Shown piece after piece: positions 57,925-64,000 of a stretch of 64,000 nt of DNA. The notes under the pieces were generated by a model. It searched no databases and was not told where the DNA came from. It worked only from the letters and a program-made list of their open reading frames with translations. Position 1 is the first letter of the stretch. Every line of letters starts with the position of its first letter. Source of the stretch: Shewanella baltica (GTDB lineage: Bacteria; Pseudomonadota; Gammaproteobacteria; Enterobacterales; Shewanellaceae); the NCBI RefSeq assembly GCF_900456975.1, contig NZ_UGYM01000002.1, positions 4,092,001-4,156,000 on the forward strand. Reading direction: 5' to 3'. The position numbers were made by a program, and so were the translations under genes.

Positions 57925-59121
57925 ATGCGTGATCGTACTCAGCTCCCTGTTACCCGCCGTTTGTTACCGAGCCTGTATCAGTCACTCTGCCTAATCTTAA
58001 GCAGCCAAAACCTCAGCGGCATAAATCTAAGCGGTATAAACCTAAGCAGTATAAACCTAGGCCCATCGACCTTATTCCGCCATACACGGCTTAGTCAGCG
58101 GCTCGCTAAGTTCCATATCCCACGTCCTATAAAACATCAATCCCAACGATTTGGCATATTCGCACTGGCCTGCTTTATGGCAGTCACTCTTAGTGGCTGT
58201 GCTAACTCACTGGAAACCTGTGCGCGCACTGAGCTTAAACTCACTTGGGCCGAGCCCGCAGAATTACAAGCGACAGTGACAATATTAAGCTCGGATGAAT
58301 TTGAAGGCCGCAAAACCCAAACTCAAGGTGCAGCAAAAAGTCGTGACTATATAAAGCAGCAATTTGAGAGTCTCAATTTACAGCCTTGGGGAGCGGACTT
58401 TATCGTGCCCTTTGAATACCAAACCTTCTTCACCCAAGAAACCGGCGCCAATGTGGTCGCCACCGCGATGGCGACAGAGCAGACGAATCGATGGCGCATT
58501 ATCGTCGCCCACTATGATCACTTAGGCATGAGCGGCAGCAAGATTTACCACGGCGCCGATGATAACGCCTCCGGCGTCGCCGCTATGTTCGCCATTGCCA
58601 AACATTGGCAGCAGCAATTTGCCCTGCAACCCCATACCTTGCCTAAGGTGAATCTAATGTTTGTGGCAACCGATGCCGAAGAACCGGGACTCTATGGCAG
58701 TATCGCCTTGGTTGAACAACTCAAAACCCGCCTGCCGGAGGCGACATTTGAATTAATGATTAACCTCGATATGGTGAGTCATCCCGGTAGGCCCTATGGA
58801 ATTTACCTTGAAGGCAGTCGAAACTTCACTCAGTTCAATCAATTTAAACCTCTACTTAATCAACAGAACCGACTGTGCATTAAACTCACGCACCCAAAAC
58901 CCGTTGGCCGTAGCATACAAAGTACCGACTGGCTGCGGGCATCGGATCATTATCCCTTCCACAAAGCCAATATCCCTTGGCTGTATTTTGGCGTGCCGAC
59001 CCATCCCCAATATCACACCCCTGAGGATACCGTCGCGACAATCGACATCACTTTTCTGGCGGCCGTGACTGAGTCAGCATTTGAGTTACTTCAATTAAAT
59101 GCCGAATATTTAAAGAATTAA
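57925..59121 (+). CDS. M28 family zinc aminopeptidase, lipoprotein
   Basis: 398 residues. A GGAAC site precedes the ATG. The N-terminus is odd: a repeat region coded by 15-bp tandem units (NLSGI NLSGI NLSSI NLG, from residue 29), then basic residues and a hydrophobic leader ending in a lipobox (VTLSGC, Cys near residue 92). The catalytic domain carries M28 zinc motifs: VAHYDHLG (His, about residue 195), YHGADDNASGVA (Asp), FVATDAEEPGLYGS (Glu-Glu), INLDMVSHPG (Asp) and YHTPEDTV (His). It would trim peptides at the envelope. The real start may differ, but no other start gives a complete leader. Confidence 0.87.
   Translation: MRDRTQLPVTRRLLPSLYQSLCLILSSQNLSGINLSGINLSSINLGPSTLFRHTRLSQRLAKFHIPRPIKHQSQRFGIFALACFMAVTLSGCANSLETCARTELKLTWAEPAELQATVTILSSDEFEGRKTQTQGAAKSRDYIKQQFESLNLQPWGADFIVPFEYQTFFTQETGANVVATAMATEQTNRWRIIVAHYDHLGMSGSKIYHGADDNASGVAAMFAIAKHWQQQFALQPHTLPKVNLMFVATDAEEPGLYGSIALVEQLKTRLPEATFELMINLDMVSHPGRPYGIYLEGSRNFTQFNQFKPLLNQQNRLCIKLTHPKPVGRSIQSTDWLRASDHYPFHKANIPWLYFGVPTHPQYHTPEDTVATIDITFLAAVTESAFELLQLNAEYLKN
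58009..58062. repeat. 15-bp tandem repeat in the M28 peptidase gene
   Basis: Units AACCTCAGCGGCATA, AATCTAAGCGGTATA, AACCTAAGCAGTATA and a partial fourth. They keep the reading frame and encode a five-residue repeat, N-L-S-x-I. Confidence 0.85.
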
Positions 59122-59194
59122 TGGGAAGTGGCGCGTTTCTTGCTCAGTTTTAGCGAAAAAAATGCAGAAAACAGGTTAAATAGCGTGACTCTGA

Positions 59195-59224
59195 TTGGTA
59201 AAGTGCCGTCCATGCTGCTATAAT
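59195..59224 (+). promoter_or_regulatory. sigma-70 promoter of deaD
   Basis: -35 TTGGTA (59195-59200), 18-base spacer, extended -10 TGCTATAAT (hexamer TATAAT at 59219-59224). Predicted start near 59231 gives a leader of about 85 bases, suited to the post-transcriptional control usual for cold-shock helicases. Confidence 0.75.
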
Positions 59225-59315
59225 CCGTCGTTCGCGGGAAATCGACACGGGGTTGATTTTCTGTCTGTGAAACTTTAGCGCCATTTCGCGCGCGCATCCA
59301 CAAGGCTACAACCCA

Positions 59316-61238
59316 ATGTCATCCGATGAAAGAACTTTCCGTGAACTCGGCCTATCCGAGAATTTGTTGCGTGCTCTTGACGAGCTAGGTTATGAAAAAC
59401 CAACGCCAATCCAATCAGCCAGTATCGATCCACTTATGGCTGGCAAAGATATTTTAGGTCAAGCGCAAACAGGTACAGGTAAAACTGGCGCCTTCGCGTT
59501 ACCACTATTAAACAAAGTTACCAGCCAAACTACACCGCAAATTTTAGTATTAGCACCAACACGTGAATTAGCCGTGCAGGTTGCCGAAGCGTTCAGTAGC
59601 TATGCCAAATTTATGAAGAATTTCCACGTTCTTCCTATTTACGGCGGCCAAAGCATGCAACAACAGTTGAATGCCCTGAAACGCGGCCCACAAGTTATCG
59701 TTGGTACGCCAGGTCGTGTTATGGACCATATGCGTCGCGGCACCTTGAAACTCGACTCATTACAAGCTTTAGTGCTAGATGAAGCCGATGAAATGTTAAA
59801 AATGGGCTTCATCGATGATATCGAATGGATCCTTGAGCACACGCCAAGCGAACGCCAACTGGCGTTATTCTCTGCCACTATGCCAGAGCAAATTAAGCGT
59901 GTTGCTAACCAGCACTTACGTAATCCTGTACATGTTCGTATCGAATCAAGCCAAACGACGGTTGAGTCAATCGAACAGCGTTTCGTACAAGTATCACAAC
60001 ACAACAAACTTGAAGCCTTAGTACGTGTATTAGAAGTTGAAAACACTGAAGGTGTAATCATATTCGTGCGTACTCGTAACTCATGTGTTGAGTTAGCTGA
60101 GAAGTTAGAAGCCCGCGGTTATGCTTCATCACCACTACACGGTGACATGAACCAGCAAGCCCGTGAGCGTGCAGTTGACCAACTGAAACGTGGCAAGTTA
60201 GACATTCTGATCGCGACTGACGTTGCGGCCCGTGGTCTTGACGTTGAGCGTATCGGTCACGTTGTAAACTACGATATTCCGTATGATGCCGAAGCTTATG
60301 TACACCGTATTGGCCGTACAGGCCGTGCTGGCCGTACTGGTATGGCGATCCTGTTTGTAACTAGCCGTGAAATGCGCATGCTGCGCACTATCGAGCGTTC
60401 AACGAACAGCCGCATTTCACCAATGAAAATCCCAAGCCCAGAGACTGTTGCAGAACGTCGTCTGTCTCGCTTAGGTGAGCAATTGGCTGAAACAATCAAC
60501 GGCGATTTAGATTTTATGAAAGAAGCTGTTGCTCAATTATGCCAACAGTTAGAAGTCGATACTGATCTGCTAGCCGCTGCATTATTACAGCAAGTTCAGC
60601 AAGAACGTCCTTTGCAATTGCCAGCCATTCAAGAACGTGTTCGTGATGAACGCAGTGAGCGCACTGAACGTAGCGACCGCGGAAGTGATCGTAATGACCG
60701 TGGTGGTGAGCGTGGTGAACGCAGAAGTCGCGAACCGCGTCCAATGCCAGCAAGCTTAGGCTCAGCTGAAGCGTTGAAAGACAACCCAGATTTGAAAATG
60801 TGCCGTTACGTGATCGACGTAGGTCGTGAGAATGGTGTTGGTGTGGGTAACATCGTTGGCGCTATCGCGAACGAAGCTAACATCGACAGCCGTTACATTG
60901 GCGCAATCCAACTTTATGATGCAGTGACCACTGTTGACCTGCCAGACGGCATGCCAAAAGACGTGTTACAGCACCTACGTAAAGTACGTGTTTGTGGCAA
61001 GCCATTGAACATCCGCGAAGCTGGCGATCAAGTATTTGTTGATTCAGGCCGTAGTGCTCGTTCAGACCGTCCTGCTGGTGACCGTAAACCACGTGGTGAT
61101 CGTCCAACGGGTGACCGCCCAGCTGGTGACCGTAAGCCACGCGCTGCCTCTACTGGTGACAAGCCATTTGCTGACCGCAAACCACGTGCAGACAAGCCTG
61201 CCGGTGAGCGTAAGCCACGTAAACCACGTGAAGACTAA
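59316..61238 (+). CDS. deaD: ATP-dependent RNA helicase DeaD (CsdA)
   Basis: 640 residues. DEAD-box core with the Q motif YEKPTPIQ, motif I AQTGTGKTGAF, Ia APTRELAVQ, II LDEADEMLKMGF, III SATMP, V TDVAARGLDVERI and VI YVHRIGRTGRAGR. The DbpA-like RNA-binding domain follows (IDVGRENGVGVGNIVGAIA), then a basic tail of repeated GDRKPR-type units. It unwinds structured RNA during cold growth and ribosome assembly. An AAGGCTACAACCC stretch stands in for the ribosome site. Terminated at 61284. Confidence 0.96.
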   Translation: MSSDERTFRELGLSENLLRALDELGYEKPTPIQSASIDPLMAGKDILGQAQTGTGKTGAFALPLLNKVTSQTTPQILVLAPTRELAVQVAEAFSSYAKFMKNFHVLPIYGGQSMQQQLNALKRGPQVIVGTPGRVMDHMRRGTLKLDSLQALVLDEADEMLKMGFIDDIEWILEHTPSERQLALFSATMPEQIKRVANQHLRNPVHVRIESSQTTVESIEQRFVQVSQHNKLEALVRVLEVENTEGVIIFVRTRNSCVELAEKLEARGYASSPLHGDMNQQARERAVDQLKRGKLDILIATDVAARGLDVERIGHVVNYDIPYDAEAYVHRIGRTGRAGRTGMAILFVTSREMRMLRTIERSTNSRISPMKIPSPETVAERRLSRLGEQLAETINGDLDFMKEAVAQLCQQLEVDTDLLAAALLQQVQQERPLQLPAIQERVRDERSERTERSDRGSDRNDRGGERGERRSREPRPMPASLGSAEALKDNPDLKMCRYVIDVGRENGVGVGNIVGAIANEANIDSRYIGAIQLYDAVTTVDLPDGMPKDVLQHLRKVRVCGKPLNIREAGDQVFVDSGRSARSDRPAGDRKPRGDRPTGDRPAGDRKPRAASTGDKPFADRKPRADKPAGERKPRKPRED

Positions 61239-61258
61239 TCTAGCTTAAGCTAGAGACT

Positions 61259-61284
61259 AAAAAAGGAGCCTAGGCTCCTTTTTT
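61259..61284 (+). terminator. intrinsic terminator of deaD
   Basis: Perfect palindrome AAAAAAGGAGCC-TA-GGCTCCTTTTTT. A further small palindrome CTAGCTTAAGCTAG sits just before it (61240-61253). Confidence 0.92.
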
Positions 61285-61383
61285 GTTGGCTTGAAATCAG
61301 TAATCTGTCTCTAACAAAGAGAGCCTACGACCATTCACAACACTAATACAGGCCTCAGATAACGAGTTTGCTAACAGCTAAAA

Positions 61384-61908
61384 CTAGCATCCATCGGTCT
61401 CGAATAAAAACGAGTGTCCAGTTGAGGTATGGTGATATTCGGCATAGCACTGGCCGGCAGTTAAATCTCCCGTTCCATAACCCAACCGCGAATAGTCATT
61501 ATCTTCAAATGCTTGTATATCGCCGTAATCAGCCTGCCTTTTAGTATTATCTTTAGTCTGTTGTTTAGGCACGCCTAAATCCATAAAAGTCTCTAAGAAA
61601 TACAAATTAGGTGACGTAGATTCACTCTTAGTTTCAGGAAAACCTGCATAGAACTGATAATCACCGTATTGGGTCGCGATAGTAACATCGTCGCCAGTGG
61701 TGTTGACGATTTGTGCTTTCATATGCAGCATCTTGGTCATATCTTGCATCTGCCCCAAATACCCTTTTACGGCATTCACTTTGGCATCTCTTTGCAAGTT
61801 CATAAATTTAGGCGCGGCGATAACAGCCAAAATGCCTAAAATAATGATCACGACGACCAATTCAATTAAGGTAAACCCTTGAACACGTTTCTTTAAAGAA
61901 ATCTGCAT
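61384..61908 (-). CDS. type IV prepilin, MSHA-like
   Basis: 174 residues from the ATG at 61908, which has AAGGAATAAAA upstream; a start ten codons earlier is not needed. The class III leader is KKRVQG followed by FTLIELVVVIIILGILAVIA, so cleavage would be after Gly. The mature part is a pilin globular domain with the phrases FMNLQRDAKVNAVKGYLGQM and a C-terminal disulfide region (QCYAEYHH and the final GC). The match is to the MshA family. It stands alone, away from a full msh operon. Confidence 0.88.
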   Translation of the reverse strand: MQISLKKRVQGFTLIELVVVIIILGILAVIAAPKFMNLQRDAKVNAVKGYLGQMQDMTKMLHMKAQIVNTTGDDVTIATQYGDYQFYAGFPETKSESTSPNLYFLETFMDLGVPKQQTKDNTKRQADYGDIQAFEDNDYSRLGYGTGDLTAGQCYAEYHHTSTGHSFLFETDGC

Positions 61909-62126
61909 TTTTATTCCTTTTCCTCCAGAAGCAGCCATGCAAGCAGTGGAAGAATACGCTCTGTGTAGACTGATGTTAATAAATAAACGACAAATAGGCA
62001 GCGCAAAGACGCAATATCGACAAAAACAGACTCCTTAACGAGCAGCCATGGCTCAAGATTGACTCTAATGCTTATTCGCTTAACAATGTCATCCAAACGC
62101 TAAGCGTTCCCTTTGAGAGTTTCCCC

Positions 62127-62492
62127 ATGAAAAAAGCCCTTACCGCTGGACTATTATCCGCCTTCGTCGCCCCTGGCAGTGGCCATTTTTATCTGCAACA
62201 TAAACGCAGTGCCCTAGTGTTTTTTGTGCTGGCAATACTGAGTCTCGGTCTGTTGCTGCAACAAGTCATGCAAGTGGCGCAGCTTATCTCGCTGGATATT
62301 CAAACTGGCGTTTTGCCGCTGGATATGGGCGTAATTGCGGCCGAAGTGACCAAACAAACCACGGCAACCATTCGGGATGGTGCAGACAAGCTGATGTACG
62401 GATTTATCCTCTGCTGGCTGATTGCCTTATTGGATAGTGTACGCTTGGGACTGAAGCAAGATAAGCAAGATGCAGCCCCAAACAATGCCTAG
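62127..62492 (+). CDS. small membrane protein with two or three helices
   Basis: 121 residues. LLSAFVAPGSGHFYLQHKR is the 'tail' of a small membrane family with a Gly-rich turn followed by helices (ALVFFVLAILSLGLLLQ, LMYGFILCWLIALLDSV). Not a recognised enzyme. Its stop overlaps the convergent HAD gene stop by four bases. Confidence 0.7.
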   Translation: MKKALTAGLLSAFVAPGSGHFYLQHKRSALVFFVLAILSLGLLLQQVMQVAQLISLDIQTGVLPLDMGVIAAEVTKQTTATIRDGADKLMYGFILCWLIALLDSVRLGLKQDKQDAAPNNA

Positions 62493-63103
62493 TCACCCAC
62501 TGTCCACGCTTCGATAAAGCTATGGTAGCAAGCCACAAGCATGTCGGCGTCGTGGGCATAATCAGGAATAATTTCAGGGCAATATAATGCGCAGCGGCTA
62601 CCCGCATTACGCGCGGTTTGCAGATCAAACAAATAATCGCCCACATATAAGATATCTGCAGGGGCGAGTTGCCACTGCTGGCAAATAAGATGAATACCTT
62701 CAGGATGCGGCTTAGGCTGCGCGTCGTAACGCGTTAATACTAGTTCGATATCGATACCGAGCTTATCGATAGTGATTTGCGCCGCTTCCGGCATATTGCG
62801 GGTCAAAATAGCCAAGGGCAGCGACTTAGCCCGTAGGCATTCGATAAGCTCACGCGCGCCATCAATCCAACTGGCCTTAAGTGAGCTTTGTCTCTCGTAC
62901 TCATGGACGATTTCTAGCGCCTGAGCCTGTGCTTCACCCGCACTCAGGCTATCGACATGGGCCAAGATATCCGTGCCAGAATGAATCCCCAACTCACGCC
63001 GCAGACCAGCAAAATCCGGATTAGAATGCGCTAAGGTGCCGTCGAGATCGAAGATGACCCCACGGATATCCTTAAGTTTTAAATCGCTGAGTCTAGTGAT
63101 CAC
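62489..63103 (-). CDS. HAD-superfamily phosphatase (Gph-like)
   Basis: 204 residues. Motif I is IFDLDGTLAHS, with the nucleophile and acid/base aspartates. Motif II is AILTRNMPEAA (Thr), motif III is PKPHPEG (Lys) and motif IV YVGDYLFDLQTARNAG. The short cap places it near phosphoglycolate phosphatase and beta-phosphoglucomutase, but the substrate is not decided. Confidence 0.88.
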   Translation of the reverse strand: MITRLSDLKLKDIRGVIFDLDGTLAHSNPDFAGLRRELGIHSGTDILAHVDSLSAGEAQAQALEIVHEYERQSSLKASWIDGARELIECLRAKSLPLAILTRNMPEAAQITIDKLGIDIELVLTRYDAQPKPHPEGIHLICQQWQLAPADILYVGDYLFDLQTARNAGSRCALYCPEIIPDYAHDADMLVACYHSFIEAWTVGD

Positions 63104-63134
63104 TGGCCTTTCCCATTAGGTGAAAATGTACGCC

Positions 63135-64000
63135 TTAGACAATCTGCAAACGCTTCGCCTGACGATTACGATACAGAGGCAGTAATTGTACCACCATCAC
63201 AGACACAATAATGACGCCAATCCCCAGCAGAGATAATCCATCTAATTCATCGGCATGGAAGACTTCTGGCCACCAGCCAATGCTCACTACCAAAGCAGTG
63301 GCGCTAAAGCTAAATACTGGCGTTAGGGCCAACATGGCGCTCACCTGTGCCGTCGGCCAGTACTTCATCGACTGCCCAAAACAGCCATAGGCGATCAAGG
63401 TATTGGCAGCGCAAAACAGCGCAATCTGCCACTCGAAGCTGTCCATACTGGCAAACTGACTAAAGTCGCTAAAGGGAGCCATTACGAAAATACCTAAGCC
63501 ATAGATCACTAAAAGCACGTTCGCGGGCGATAAACGATTCAATAATGATTTTTGCAACAAGGCATAGCTAGTCCACGACAACGCCGAGAACTGAATAATC
63601 ATTACCCCAATCCAAACCTGATGATTATTGGCGCCAGATAAATCCAAATACGGATGGAAAAACATCAACATGCCTAAGGCCAGTGTCGCAAAACAACTGA
63701 GCTGCACCGCATTCAGCCGTTCCTTAAAAAACAGCACGCCACCGAAGGCGAGGAAAAAGGGCGAAGTCTGGAAATTCAACTGGGCAGCGCCCGGCGCGAG
63801 ATAATCGAGAGAATAAACAAAAGACACATAATTGAGCATCAAAAACACGCCCGCAAGCACTAACCTTAACCAGACTTTGGCATTGAGCGCCGCAAATTGC
63901 TTAAGGCTGCCCGCGCTCCATTGGATCAGTATGCTGACCACAAGCGCGACCAAAAAACGAAACCAAGTCAAAGTGACAGGATCGATAAAAGCCCCCGAAA
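63135..64000 (-). CDS. EamA-type drug/metabolite transporter (5' end outside window)
   Basis: At least 288 residues with about ten membrane helices in two EamA halves (FRFLVALVVSILIQW, LVLAGVFLMLNYVSFVYSL, VWIGVMIIQFSALSWTSYAL, and so on). The open frame continues past the TTG at 63971 to the window edge, encoding DPVTLTWFRF, a typical EamA start region, so the gene is cut off. Substrate unknown. Confidence 0.85.
   Translation of the reverse strand, partial: SGAFIDPVTLTWFRFLVALVVSILIQWSAGSLKQFAALNAKVWLRLVLAGVFLMLNYVSFVYSLDYLAPGAAQLNFQTSPFFLAFGGVLFFKERLNAVQLSCFATLALGMLMFFHPYLDLSGANNHQVWIGVMIIQFSALSWTSYALLQKSLLNRLSPANVLLVIYGLGIFVMAPFSDFSQFASMDSFEWQIALFCAANTLIAYGCFGQSMKYWPTAQVSAMLALTPVFSFSATALVVSIGWWPEVFHADELDGLSLLGIGVIIVSVMVVQLLPLYRNRQAKRLQIV

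Noticed and set aside
60514..61248. Frames rich in His or Val around the deaD 3' end
   Set aside because: They come from the repetitive basic tail of DeaD read in other frames.
1..64000. CRISPR arrays, tRNA or rRNA genes
   Set aside because: No regularly spaced repeats of CRISPR type and no recognisable tRNA or rRNA sequence seen by eye on either strand.

Overview
The window reads as chromosome of a Gammaproteobacterium, most likely a Shewanella. This is inferred from the gene set: a membrane-anchored quinol:fumarate reductase frdCAB next to aspA and a Dcu carrier, an MSHA-type pilin, ssb/YajR-like MFS/uvrA, a DeaD helicase, and several Shewanella-style secreted proteases. Housekeeping and metabolic genes fill most of it. 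One clear accessory segment, about 40.3-51.9 kb, is bounded and littered by insertion sequences.

Layout. 0-4.6 kb: the end of a CPA2 cation/proton antiporter, then galK and galM for galactose use, and a small acidic protein. 5-19.5 kb: a quinone-oxidoreductase-like dehydrogenase, a secreted M9 collagenase with three C-terminal PPC-like modules, a Sel1-repeat protein, an RND efflux pump with its fusion protein, a leucine-rich-repeat protein kinase of eukaryotic style, and the MltD lytic transglycosylase. 19.6-29.4 kb: a membrane hydroxylase, a DUF4397-like lipoprotein, a large SF1 (Upf1-like) helicase whose N-terminus may be frameshifted, an M16 protease and a small membrane protein. 30-39.6 kb: periplasmic asparaginase, aspartase, a C4-dicarboxylate antiporter, fumarate reductase FrdCAB and a porin. 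Together these could take asparagine to aspartate, import it, deaminate it to fumarate, respire the fumarate and export succinate.

Accessory segment. An IS66-family element (40470-42845) abuts and truncates an IS4-family transposase. A start-less gene remnant follows. Then come five genes on the minus strand: response regulator, histidine kinase, a PEBP-family periplasmic protein with a His-rich tail, MacA and MacB. An IS5-family element (50811-51868) closes the segment. The same palindrome, ATGACAA-N2-TTGTCAT, lies upstream of the response regulator and again upstream of the PEBP gene. It matches the core of the E. coli CusR box, so the module looks like a self-regulated, possibly metal- or envelope-stress-responsive export system. 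Neither bounding IS shows a target-site duplication, which suggests IS-mediated rearrangement.

52-64 kb: ssb, a YajR-like MFS carrier, uvrA, an M28 peptidase lipoprotein, deaD with a clear extended -10 promoter, an orphan MSHA-like prepilin, a small membrane protein, a HAD phosphatase, and an EamA transporter running off the right edge. Many gene ends carry clear intrinsic terminators. I saw no tRNA, rRNA or CRISPR array.
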